DNA of 64,000 nucleotides from Citrobacter amalonaticus (GTDB taxonomy: Bacteria > Pseudomonadota > Gammaproteobacteria > Enterobacterales > Enterobacteriaceae): assembly GCF_001559075.2 (NCBI RefSeq), contig NZ_CP014015.2, positions 744,001 to 808,000 on the forward strand, read 5' to 3'. The position numbers and the translations under genes are program-made. The notes beneath the pieces were generated by a model that worked only from the letters and a program-made list of their open reading frames with translations, had not been told where the DNA came from and did not search any database. Within the stretch, counting starts at the first letter, position 1. Every line of letters starts with the position of its first letter. Of the stretch, positions 17,728 through 25,672 are shown in pieces.

Positions 17728-18651
17728 TCACGCCACCAGCAAGGAGACGAACGCTAAAAACGCAAACCCAAAACCGGCCCAGGTCACGCGTGAAGTGGCG
17801 CAAAAACGCAGACGCGCCATGCTGTTTTCAAACAGGGCAATCACCAGTACGCCGACAAGCAGCTTAACGATGGCAATCACCAGCGCCAGCAGCAGTCCAC
17901 CTGCGCTGAACGTTTCCATCTGTCCCCACGGCAGGAACACGCCGACAAACATTTGCAGAACCACCAGCTGTTTCAGGCTAATGCCCCACTTCAGCACCGC
18001 AAAACCGCTGCCGCTGTATTCGGTCAGCGGTCCTTCCTGTAGCTCCTGCTCCGCTTCCGCCAGATCGAACGGCAGTTTGCCCATTTCGATAAAGGTGGCG
18101 AACGCACAGGCGCAGAGTGCCAAAATCAGCGGAATGCTGCGGGCTGCTGGCCAGTGATAGATCGTATCGGTGATATTGCTGATATGGGTGGAACCCGCGA
18201 CCTGCGCGGCGACCCACAGTCCCAGCAGCAGGATCGGCTCCACCAGCACGCCGAGCATCGCTTCGCGGCTGGCGCCGATCGCCGTGAACGGGCTACCGGT
18301 ATCCAGACCAGCAATGGAAAAGAAGAAACGGGTAATGGCGAACAGATAAATCAACGTGATCAAATCGCCCAGTTGCGGCAACGGTGAACCCACAGTCACC
18401 ACCGGCAGCGCGGTGGCGATGGTCAGCATAACGCCCACCATCACAAACGGCGTCAGACGAAAGACCCAGCCGGCATCCGCTGGCGCGACGCTCTGGCGGC
18501 CCAGCAGTTTGATCAGGTCGCGATACTCCTGCAATACGCCAGGACCGCGACGATTATGCAGACGGGCACGCGCCACGCGGGTCACGCCGGATAGCAGCGG
18601 CGCAGCGGCAAATAACACCAGCGCCTGAATTAACGGATATAAAACACTCAT
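17728..18651 (-). CDS. hycD: Formate hydrogenlyase membrane subunit HycD
   Basis: 307 aa NuoH-like integral membrane protein with about eight hydrophobic segments. The conserved acidic loop EMGKLPFDLAEAEQELQEGP is the NuoH/HycD signature that contacts the hydrogenase module. The start at 18651 gives MSVLYPLIQAL as in E. coli; the longer frame to 18777 runs inside hycC. Two bases separate it from hycC. Confidence 0.95.
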   Translation of the reverse strand: MSVLYPLIQALVLFAAAPLLSGVTRVARARLHNRRGPGVLQEYRDLIKLLGRQSVAPADAGWVFRLTPFVMVGVMLTIATALPVVTVGSPLPQLGDLITLIYLFAITRFFFSIAGLDTGSPFTAIGASREAMLGVLVEPILLLGLWVAAQVAGSTHISNITDTIYHWPAARSIPLILALCACAFATFIEMGKLPFDLAEAEQELQEGPLTEYSGSGFAVLKWGISLKQLVVLQMFVGVFLPWGQMETFSAGGLLLALVIAIVKLLVGVLVIALFENSMARLRFCATSRVTWAGFGFAFLAFVSLLVA

Positions 18652-18653
18652 TC

Positions 18654-20480
18654 TCAGGCTCCTCGTGAAACCACAATCACCACCAGCACAGCCAGTTCGA
18701 TCAGCGCCAGGCGGCGGAACAGCACCGGTACCGCCGCGCTCTGCCAGCCCGGAACCCACGCTACCGGGTTGAGCCACTTACGCAGTTTGAGAACCGGTGC
18801 AAAGGCTTCTTTCACTGGCATCGCGAAACCGTGCGCGGTAATGACCATCGACTGCTCGTGGTCGTAACCGCAGACCCATGCCGTCCCGCGTGAACGCGAT
18901 GGCAGACGGTTGCCTTTAAACACCGCCATGATGATGAACGGCAGCAGCGGACAGGCGATCAGCAGCAGCGTGATCATAGGTTGCGATACGGTGGTATTGG
19001 CGGTTTCCAGTGGCAGCGGTACGGCTGTTGCCAGCAACGGCAACAGCCACGGCGCGGCAACCCCGCCGAGTACACAGCAAATCGCCAGCGCCACGACGCT
19101 GACGCCCATCAGGAGAGGCGCACAGCAGGCGTTTTCCGCCTCTTTCGTGCGCGGCGCGCCGAGGAAGGTAACGCCATACACTTTCGCCATACACATCACC
19201 GCCAGCGCACCGGTAATCGCCAGTCCGACCGCCAGTAGTGGCCCCAACAGACGACCAATAAACGCGCCGCTGTTGCCCAGTTTGAAGAAGGACTGGTAGA
19301 TCACCCACTCGCCAGCAAAACCGTTCAGCGGCGGCAGTGCAGCCATCGCCATCAGCCCCACCAGCATCGCAATGGAAATAACCGGCATGCGTTTGCCGAT
19401 GCCGCCCAGCTTTTCGATATCGCGATGTCCGGTACGAAACCAGATGCTGCCCGCACCGAGAAACAGTACGCTTTTGAACAGGCTGTGGTTCACCAGGTGA
19501 TAGAGACCACCGGTCAGGCCAAGGGCAATCAGCGCCGGTTGATTGAGAGCAATCCCGGTCACACCTGCGCCGAGACCGAGCAGGATAATGCCGATGTTTT
19601 CCAGCGTGTGATACGCCAGCAGGCGCTGAATATTGTGCTCCATCAGCGCATACAGACCGCCGACAAACGCGGTGATCATGCCGAGTACCAGAAGCAGCAC
19701 GCCCCACCACAGCGGCGCATTACCGCCAATCAGTGATAACGAGAGAATGCCCAGCAGACCGACCTTCATCACCACGGTGGAGAACAGCGCCGCCGCCGGG
19801 GCGCTGGCGTTCGCGTGTGCCTGCGGCACCCATCCGTGCAGCGGAATAATTCCGGCCAGCAGACCAAAGCCCGCCACGCCGAGCAGCCAGATGTCAGAAC
19901 CCAGCGGCAGTTCCTGTGTGCGCAGATCGAGCAGGCGTAACTCCAGCGTGCCGTAGCGTTGCCACACCAGATAGCAGGCAATCGCCAGCAGCAGCGTACC
20001 GAGACGCCCCAGCGCGAACCACAGCTTGCCTTCTTTGCTGCATCCGGTCAGGAACACCGCACACAGCGCCATGATTTCCGCCATCACCACCAGCGTGCCG
20101 AGATTGCTGGCGGCAACCGCGCACACCGCCGCGGCCATCAGCAGATTCAGCAGCAGGCCGTTAGCTTTCACCTGCGGATGGCGATGCCAGTCGATGTTGT
20201 ACAGACTGACGAACAGTCCACACAGCCCCAGCGTAATCAACCAGATGGCATTCAGCGGGGTGATTTGCACGCTGTGACCGATAAACGGCATCATGCCGCG
20301 CACCGCGACAGCGTTGATGAGCACGGAGAAACCCGCCGCGGCGGTACACAAGCTACCCACCGCACCGCCCACGCCAGCGACCCAGCCGCTCAGCGCTTTA
20401 TGAAAAGAGAACAGAAATGCCAGGACGGCGGCGACGGCAAACCAGGCCACGCCGCTGGTGATCAGTGAAATTGCGCTCAT
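18654..20480 (-). CDS. hycC: Formate hydrogenlyase membrane subunit HycC
   Basis: 608 aa NuoL/MrpA-like antiporter-type membrane protein, equal in length to E. coli HycC. Many membrane spans; the conserved LHGWVPQAHANASAPAAA, HTLENIGIILLG and NHSLFKSVLFLGAG segments carry the lysine and histidine residues of the putative proton path. It overlaps hycB by 4 nt. Confidence 0.95.
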   Translation of the reverse strand: MSAISLITSGVAWFAVAAVLAFLFSFHKALSGWVAGVGGAVGSLCTAAAGFSVLINAVAVRGMMPFIGHSVQITPLNAIWLITLGLCGLFVSLYNIDWHRHPQVKANGLLLNLLMAAAVCAVAASNLGTLVVMAEIMALCAVFLTGCSKEGKLWFALGRLGTLLLAIACYLVWQRYGTLELRLLDLRTQELPLGSDIWLLGVAGFGLLAGIIPLHGWVPQAHANASAPAAALFSTVVMKVGLLGILSLSLIGGNAPLWWGVLLLVLGMITAFVGGLYALMEHNIQRLLAYHTLENIGIILLGLGAGVTGIALNQPALIALGLTGGLYHLVNHSLFKSVLFLGAGSIWFRTGHRDIEKLGGIGKRMPVISIAMLVGLMAMAALPPLNGFAGEWVIYQSFFKLGNSGAFIGRLLGPLLAVGLAITGALAVMCMAKVYGVTFLGAPRTKEAENACCAPLLMGVSVVALAICCVLGGVAAPWLLPLLATAVPLPLETANTTVSQPMITLLLIACPLLPFIIMAVFKGNRLPSRSRGTAWVCGYDHEQSMVITAHGFAMPVKEAFAPVLKLRKWLNPVAWVPGWQSAAVPVLFRRLALIELAVLVVIVVSRGA

Positions 20481-21088
20481 TTTGCCTCCCCACTCTGAGC
20501 CTGCTGAAACAAGGAGAGATCGCCGAAGTCGGTATTGAAAGTCAGCTCACGTTTCCGTTTACTGGCGCGGGCGATATCCATGTTGTTCACCAGATGCAGG
20601 GCTTTCGTCGGACACATCCGCACGCAGGCCGGGCCTTGTTCATCGAAGCTGCACAGATCGCACTTCACCGCGATGGCACGCACGCCCGGAACCCAGTCCA
20701 GCAGCGTGCTGACGCGAGCCGGTGCCGGTGGCGCAGGCGGCGCTTTCGACGTATTGGCGTTGGCCGGGATATGCAGCGGACGGCTGCCGGAAAATTCGAT
20801 CGCGCCAAACGGACAGGCAATGCCGCACAGTTTGCAGCTTACGCACAGGCTTTCATTAAGCTGTACGGCGCCATCCACCCGGTTAATGGCGTTAACCGGA
20901 CACACGGTGGCGCAGGGGGCATCTTCACAGTGGTGGCAAAGCTGCGGCGCAGATTCTTTTTCATTCAGCATCACTTTCAGGCGCGGCATAGACTGTAGGC
21001 CGTGCTGGCGATGCGTCTCTGAACAGGCGGCCTCACAGGTGTGGCAGCCGATACAGAGCGTGGAGTCAGCAATTACAAAACGATTCAC
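20477..21088 (-). CDS. hycB: Formate hydrogenlyase electron-transfer subunit HycB
   Basis: 203 aa, starting at GTG with GAGGA upstream. Four [4Fe-4S] motifs: CIGCHTCEAAC, CHHCEDAPCATVCP, CVSCKLCGIACP and CDLC...CVRMCP. A Pro/Ala-rich linker (around 120-135) separates the third and fourth. It takes electrons from formate dehydrogenase H (FdhF, not in this window). Related to HydN. Confidence 0.95.
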   Translation of the reverse strand: MNRFVIADSTLCIGCHTCEAACSETHRQHGLQSMPRLKVMLNEKESAPQLCHHCEDAPCATVCPVNAINRVDGAVQLNESLCVSCKLCGIACPFGAIEFSGSRPLHIPANANTSKAPPAPPAPARVSTLLDWVPGVRAIAVKCDLCSFDEQGPACVRMCPTKALHLVNNMDIARASKRKRELTFNTDFGDLSLFQQAQSGEAK

Positions 21089-21138
21089 CAGGCATTCCTC
21101 AGGTGATAGTCATTTTTGACGAAAACATGCCGATAAAA

Positions 21139-21152
21139 TGTCATTTTCGACA
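21139..21152. promoter_or_regulatory. Candidate FhlA site in the hycA-hycB spacer
   Basis: TGTCATTTTCGACA, preceded by a related GTCATTTTTGAC at 21109-21120. E. coli FhlA is known to bind the hycA-hycB intergenic region, and this dyad lies in that spacer. Confidence 0.6.
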
Positions 21153-21178
21153 CTGTTCGACACGTCTGTCCCTTAAAT

Positions 21179-21211
21179 CGTCGTGACAACCCATGAGACG
21201 ACGTCACGACG
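21179..21211. repeat. 9-bp inverted repeat in the hycA-hycB spacer
   Basis: CGTCGTGAC (21179-21187) / GTCACGACG (21203-21211), perfect arms with a 15-nt loop, just after the hycA stop on the transcribed strand. It could be a stability or partial-termination hairpin that sets the HycA to structural-subunit ratio; no T-tract is present. Confidence 0.55.
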
Positions 21212-21224
21212 CAAAACGCGGTGG

Positions 21225-21686
21225 TCAGGCCGCCGGGGTTTGTCTCGCCACCAGTTGGCTCAGATTGATCGGCGACCCGCTTTCGACAGCGGCATACAGT
21301 CGGTCATAAACGCTGGCGATTTTATCGAGATAGTGTTCCAGCACCTGCTCACGCTCACGGTTGCTGACCCGCTCGTCCACTTTGCCGTCAATGCTCAACT
21401 GTGCCTGTGCAATCAGTTGCTTATCTTCGCCATCTTTTGTTTCGACGTAATACTCGATGGTGTGGCTGTTGAAGCCATCCGCCATCGTGACGGTGATACG
21501 AAAGTGTTCGAACAGTACGAAACAGAGATCTTTATCCGGCGCGCAGCTCATCGCATGGTGCAGACGCGCTTTCGACAGGGTGATCCCCTGAACCAGCGAG
21601 TTGCAGTAAATATGCCACTGGTCCTGTAGGCGACGATGCCGCTGCGCGATGTATTCGGCTTTTTCGCTTATTTCCCAAATAGTCAT
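21225..21686 (-). CDS. hycA: Formate hydrogenlyase regulatory protein HycA
   Basis: 153 aa, the E. coli length. HycA counteracts FhlA and so lowers formate regulon expression; the mechanism is not evident from the sequence and no DNA-binding motif is visible. First gene of the hyc operon, directly behind its sigma54 promoter, so it provides feedback. Confidence 0.94.
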   Translation of the reverse strand: MTIWEISEKAEYIAQRHRRLQDQWHIYCNSLVQGITLSKARLHHAMSCAPDKDLCFVLFEHFRITVTMADGFNSHTIEYYVETKDGEDKQLIAQAQLSIDGKVDERVSNREREQVLEHYLDKIASVYDRLYAAVESGSPINLSQLVARQTPAA

Positions 21687-21722
21687 GTCAGGTTATCCGT
21701 TTAACAGAGATAGCCTGCCATA

Positions 21723-21738
21723 AGCATTTTCCATGCCA
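21723..21738 (-). promoter_or_regulatory. Sigma54 promoter of the hyc operon
   Basis: On the minus strand: TGGCATGGAAAATGCT, a good -24/-12 match with GG and GC 12 bp apart. It lies 37 nt upstream of the hycA start. Confidence 0.9.
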
Positions 21739-21783
21739 GTTTTTAACCATTTGTTTTTGCATGAATTTAGAAATAAATGACGG

Positions 21784-21830
21784 CTGTCGACGTCCAAATG
21801 ACATGTCATTTCGTCATCATCGTCATCGAC
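21784..21830. promoter_or_regulatory. FhlA upstream activating region between hyc and hyp
   Basis: It contains a perfect 16-bp palindrome AAATGACATGTCATTT (21796-21811) flanked by TGTCGAC on the left and ATCGTCATCGACA on the right. It lies between two divergent sigma54 promoters, as the FhlA enhancer does in E. coli. Confidence 0.75.
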
Positions 21831-21851
21831 AAACGCCCCCAACTTTCAGGC

Positions 21852-21867
21852 TGGCATAGTTATTGCT
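21852..21867 (+). promoter_or_regulatory. Sigma54 promoter of hypABCDE
   Basis: TGGCATAGTTATTGCT matches the -24/-12 consensus closely, including TTGC at -12. It lies 29 nt before the hypA start. Confidence 0.9.
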
Positions 21868-21896
21868 TATCACTGCCCATAACATCGGGAGGCGAT

Positions 21897-22247
21897 ATGC
21901 ACGAAATTACCCTTTGCCAGCGGGCACTGGAATTGATCGAACAACAGGCCGTCGCGCACGGCGCAAAACGGATAACTGGGGTCTGGCTCAAAATTGGCGC
22001 ATTTTCTTGCGTAGAAACCAGCGCTCTCTCCTTTTGTTTTGATCTGGTATGCCGTGGCACCGTTGCGGAAGGTTGTAAACTGCACCTCGAGGAACAAGAA
22101 GCCGAATGCTGGTGTGAATCCTGTCAGCAATACGTCACCTTACTGACCCAACGCGTACGCCGCTGTCCGCAATGCAATAGCGACACGTTGCAGATCGTGG
22201 CCGATGACGGATTACAGATTCGACGAATAGAAATAGATCAGGAGTGA
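21897..22247 (+). CDS. hypA: Hydrogenase nickel incorporation protein HypA
   Basis: 116 aa. The N-terminal MHEITL nickel-binding motif with H2 and E3 is intact. The C-terminal zinc finger has CxxC pairs CWCESC and CPQC. It delivers nickel to hydrogenase 3 together with HypB. The start at 21897 has GGGAGG just upstream and makes MHEITL the N-terminus, which function requires; the longer frame from 21777 would bury it. Confidence 0.96.
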   Translation: MHEITLCQRALELIEQQAVAHGAKRITGVWLKIGAFSCVETSALSFCFDLVCRGTVAEGCKLHLEEQEAECWCESCQQYVTLLTQRVRRCPQCNSDTLQIVADDGLQIRRIEIDQE

Positions 22248-22250
22248 GCG

Positions 22251-23123
22251 ATGTGTACAACATGCGGTTGCGCTGAAGGCAACCTTTATATAGAGGGTGA
22301 TGAGCATAACCCTCATTCCGCGTTTCGCAGCGCGCCTTTTGCCCCGGCAGCTCGCCCGGCGCTGAATATTACCGGCATCAAAACGTCCGAATTCACCCCG
22401 AGCCAGACCGAAGAAGGCGATCTGCACTACGGTCACGGTGAAGCCGGGACCCATGCGCCAGGCATGAGCCAGCGGCGTATGCTGGAAGTGGAAATCGACG
22501 TACTGGATAAGAACAACCGGCTGGCCGAACGTAACCGCGCCCGCTTCGCCGCGCGCCAGCAACTGGTGCTCAACCTCGTCTCCAGCCCGGGTTCCGGTAA
22601 AACAACGCTGCTCACCGAAACGCTGATGAAGCTGAAAGACAGCGTGCCGTGCGCCGTCATTGAAGGCGACCAGCAGACGGTTAACGATGCCGCCCGCATT
22701 CGGGCTACCGGCACACCGGCTATTCAGGTCAACACCGGTAAGGGCTGCCACCTTGATGCGCAGATGATTGCCGATGCCGCGCCGCGTCTGCCGCTGGAAG
22801 ACCGCGGCATTCTGTTTATCGAAAACGTCGGCAATCTCGTCTGCCCGGCGAGTTTTGATCTCGGCGAACGCCATAAAGTGGCGGTGCTTTCTGTCACCGA
22901 AGGCGAAGACAAACCGCTGAAATACCCGCATATGTTCGCCGCCGCCTCACTGATGCTGCTCAACAAAGTCGACCTGCTACCGTACCTGAATTTCGACGTT
23001 GAGAAGTGCATTGCCAGCGCCCGGGAAGTTAATCCGGATATCGAGATCATCCTGATTTCCGCCACCAGCGGCGAAGGGATGGATCAGTGGCTGAACTGGC
23101 TGGAGGCACAGCGATGTGCATAG
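22251..23123 (+). CDS. hypB: Nickel-inserting GTPase HypB
   Basis: 290 aa SIMIBI-class GTPase. The N-terminal high-affinity nickel motif reads CTTCGC (C2, C5, C7). The P-loop SSPGSGKTT spans 111-119 and NKVD gives guanine specificity. Conserved GCHLDAQ and NLVCPASF carry the metal-site cysteines of the G domain. It sits 3 nt after hypA and its end overlaps hypC by 10 nt. Confidence 0.96.
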   Translation: MCTTCGCAEGNLYIEGDEHNPHSAFRSAPFAPAARPALNITGIKTSEFTPSQTEEGDLHYGHGEAGTHAPGMSQRRMLEVEIDVLDKNNRLAERNRARFAARQQLVLNLVSSPGSGKTTLLTETLMKLKDSVPCAVIEGDQQTVNDAARIRATGTPAIQVNTGKGCHLDAQMIADAAPRLPLEDRGILFIENVGNLVCPASFDLGERHKVAVLSVTEGEDKPLKYPHMFAAASLMLLNKVDLLPYLNFDVEKCIASAREVNPDIEIILISATSGEGMDQWLNWLEAQRCA

Positions 23124-23386
23124 GCGTTCCCGGCCAAATCCGCACCATTGAAGGTAATCTGGCGAAAGTCGACGTTTGCGGCATTCAGCGCGACGTCGAT
23201 CTGACGCTGGTCGGCCGTTGTGATGAGCACGGCGAACCTCGTCTGGGCCAGTGGGTACTGGTCCACGTCGGTTTTGCCATGAGCGTGATTAACGAAGCCG
23301 AAGCGCGCGACACGCTCGATGCGCTCCAGAACATGTTTGATGTTGAGCCGGACGTCGGCGCTTTGCTGTATGGCGAGGAAAAATAA
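23114..23386 (+). CDS. hypC: Hydrogenase maturation chaperone HypC
   Basis: 90 aa. It starts MCIGVPGQ, with the essential C2 that binds the Fe(CN)2CO precursor with HypD and later the HycE precursor. The start lies inside the hypB 3' end, giving a 10-nt overlap. It ends in TAATG, shared with the hypD start. Confidence 0.95.
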   Translation: MCIGVPGQIRTIEGNLAKVDVCGIQRDVDLTLVGRCDEHGEPRLGQWVLVHVGFAMSVINEAEARDTLDALQNMFDVEPDVGALLYGEEK

Positions 23387-24507
23387 TGCGTTTTGTTGAC
23401 GAATACCGCGCGCCGGAACAGGTGATGCAACTGATTGAACACCTGCGTGAACGTGCCGCGCATCTGCCGTACACCGCCGAACGTCCGTTGCGCATTATGG
23501 AAGTCTGCGGCGGCCATACGCACGCGATCTTCAAATTTGGTCTCGACCAGTTGCTCCCTGATAACGTGGAGTTTATCCACGGCCCGGGTTGTCCGGTCTG
23601 CGTACTGCCGATGGGACGTATCGACAGCTGCGTAGAAATTGCCAGCCATCCGGAGGTGATTTTCTGTACCTTTGGCGACGCCATGCGCGTGCCGGGGAAA
23701 CAAGGCTCGCTGTTGCAGGCGAAAGCGCGCGGTGCGGATATTCGCATCGTCTACTCGCCGATGGATGCGCTCAAACTGGCGCAGGAAAACCCAACGCGTA
23801 AAGTCGTGTTTTTCGGTCTCGGCTTTGAAACAACCATGCCGACGACCGCCATTACCCTGCAACAGGCAAAACTTCGCGACGTGCAGAATTTTTACTTCTT
23901 CTGTCAGCACATCACACTCATTCCAACCCTGCGCAGTCTGCTGGAGCAGCCCGATAACGGTATTGACGCGTTCCTCGCGCCGGGCCACGTCAGCATGGTG
24001 ATCGGTACCGACGCCTATCATTTTATCGCCAGCGAGTTTCATCGTCCGCTGGTGGTCGCTGGATTCGAACCCCTTGATCTACTGCAAGGCGTCGTGATGC
24101 TGGTTGAGCAGAAAATAGCGGCCCACAGCCAGGTCGAGAACCAGTACCGCCGCGTGGTGCCTGACGCCGGCAACCTGTTAGCGCAACAGGCTATTGCCGA
24201 CGTATTTTGCGTCACCGGCGACAGCGAGTGGCGCGGTCTGGGGGTGATTGAATCGTCCGGCGTGCATTTGACGCCTGACTATCAGCGTTTTGATGCCGAA
24301 GCGCATTTCCGCCCGGCACCTCAGCAGGTTTACGACGACCCGCGCGCGCGCTGCGGCGAAGTGCTGACCGGGAAATGTAAACCGCATCAGTGCCCGTTGT
24401 TTGGCAAGACCTGTAATCCAGAGACCGCCTTCGGCGCACTGATGGTCTCTTCAGAAGGCGCATGCGCCGCCTGGTATCAGTATCGTCAGCAGGAGTGTGA
24501 AGCATGA
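23386..24507 (+). CDS. hypD: Hydrogenase Fe(CN)2CO scaffold protein HypD
   Basis: 373 aa. The essential cysteine motifs EVCGGHTH (C41) and GPGCPVCVLP (C69, C72) hold the iron centre; C-terminal cysteines in CGE...CKPHQCPLFGKTC bind a [4Fe-4S] cluster. With HypC it assembles the diatomic ligands before transfer to the large subunit. The start overlaps the hypC stop by 1 nt and its end overlaps hypE by 4 nt. Confidence 0.96.
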   Translation: MRFVDEYRAPEQVMQLIEHLRERAAHLPYTAERPLRIMEVCGGHTHAIFKFGLDQLLPDNVEFIHGPGCPVCVLPMGRIDSCVEIASHPEVIFCTFGDAMRVPGKQGSLLQAKARGADIRIVYSPMDALKLAQENPTRKVVFFGLGFETTMPTTAITLQQAKLRDVQNFYFFCQHITLIPTLRSLLEQPDNGIDAFLAPGHVSMVIGTDAYHFIASEFHRPLVVAGFEPLDLLQGVVMLVEQKIAAHSQVENQYRRVVPDAGNLLAQQAIADVFCVTGDSEWRGLGVIESSGVHLTPDYQRFDAEAHFRPAPQQVYDDPRARCGEVLTGKCKPHQCPLFGKTCNPETAFGALMVSSEGACAAWYQYRQQECEA

Positions 24508-25514
24508 ACAGCGTACAACTCGCCCACGGCAGCGGCGGTCAGGCCATGCAGCAACTGATTAACAGTCTGTTTATGGAAGCCTTCGCTAACCCGTGGCTGG
24601 CGGAGCAGGAAGATCAGGCGCGCCTGGAACTGGCGCAACTGGTCGCTGAAGGCGATCGACTGGCGTTCTCTACCGACAGCTACGTCATTGACCCGCTGTT
24701 TTTCCCCGGCGGCAACATCGGCAAACTGGCGATCTGCGGCACCGCCAATGACGTCGCCGTCAGCGGCGCAATCCCTCGCTATCTCTCCTGCGGCTTTATC
24801 CTCGAAGAAGGGCTGCCAATGGAGACGCTGAAAAGCGTGGTAAACAGCATGGCCGCCACCGCGCGTGAGGCCAATATCGCGATCGTGACCGGCGATACCA
24901 AAGTTGTTCAGCGTGGCGCAGCGGATAAATTGTTCATCAACACCGCGGGCATGGGGGCGATTCCGGCCAATATTCACTGGGGGGCGCAGACCCTGGCTGC
25001 GGGCGACGTGCTGCTGGTCAGCGGCACGCTGGGCGATCACGGAGCCACTATTCTTAATCTGCGTGAACAGTTAGGACTGGATGGCGAACTGGTCAGCGAC
25101 TGCGCGGTATTAACTCCGCTGATTCAGTCGTTGCGCGATATTCCCGGCGTGAAAGCCCTGCGCGACGCGACGCGTGGCGGCGTGAACGCAGTCGCCCATG
25201 AGTTTGCCGCCGCCTGCGGTTTTGGCATTGAGCTGTCCGAATCCACACTTCCCGTGAAGCCTGCCGTTCGTGGAGTATGTGAACTGCTGGGTCTGGATGC
25301 GCTCAACTTCGCAAACGAAGGCAAGCTGGTCATTGCCGTTGAACGTCAGGCGGCCGGGCAGGTGTTGGCGGCGTTGCATGCCCATCCGCTGGGGCGCGAT
25401 GCGGCATTGATTGGCGAAGTGGTCGAACGTAAAGGTGTGCGTCTGGCCGGTCTTTACGGCGTGAAGCGCACGCTGGATTTACCGCATGCAGAACCGCTGC
25501 CGCGTATTTGCTGA
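24504..25514 (+). CDS. hypE: Hydrogenase cyanide-carrier protein HypE
   Basis: 336 aa PurM/AIR-synthase-like ATPase. The C-terminal PRIC puts C336 at the end, where carbamoylation by HypF and dehydration yield the thiocyanate CN donor. ATP-binding segments include FSTDSYVIDPLFFPGG and VTGDTKVV. Last hyp gene before fhlA, which follows after a REP pair. Confidence 0.96.
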   Translation: MNSVQLAHGSGGQAMQQLINSLFMEAFANPWLAEQEDQARLELAQLVAEGDRLAFSTDSYVIDPLFFPGGNIGKLAICGTANDVAVSGAIPRYLSCGFILEEGLPMETLKSVVNSMAATAREANIAIVTGDTKVVQRGAADKLFINTAGMGAIPANIHWGAQTLAAGDVLLVSGTLGDHGATILNLREQLGLDGELVSDCAVLTPLIQSLRDIPGVKALRDATRGGVNAVAHEFAAACGFGIELSESTLPVKPAVRGVCELLGLDALNFANEGKLVIAVERQAAGQVLAALHAHPLGRDAALIGEVVERKGVRLAGLYGVKRTLDLPHAEPLPRIC

Positions 25515-25520
25515 TTATAT

Positions 25521-25600
25521 TGCCCGGTGGCGCTACGCTTACCGGGCCTACGGGTAACGCGTTGTCCGTAGGCCGGATAAGGCGTAGCCACCATCCGGCA
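25521..25600. repeat. Pair of REP units (BIME) between hypE and fhlA
   Basis: GCCCGGT (25522-25528) / ACCGGGC (25541-25547) and GCCGGAT (25572-25578) / ATCCGGC (25593-25599) form two REP palindromes in opposite orientation. Confidence 0.85.
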
Positions 25601-25672
25601 GACGTTTAAAAAGAATACCTATAATTCATGTACCTTTTGCACCGCGCAGCGGTACTTTCCTGGAAAAGCAAT

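Noticed and set aside
21777..21896. Upstream extension of HypA
   Set aside because: It covers the FhlA dyad and sigma54 promoter, and would block the N-terminal MHE nickel motif.
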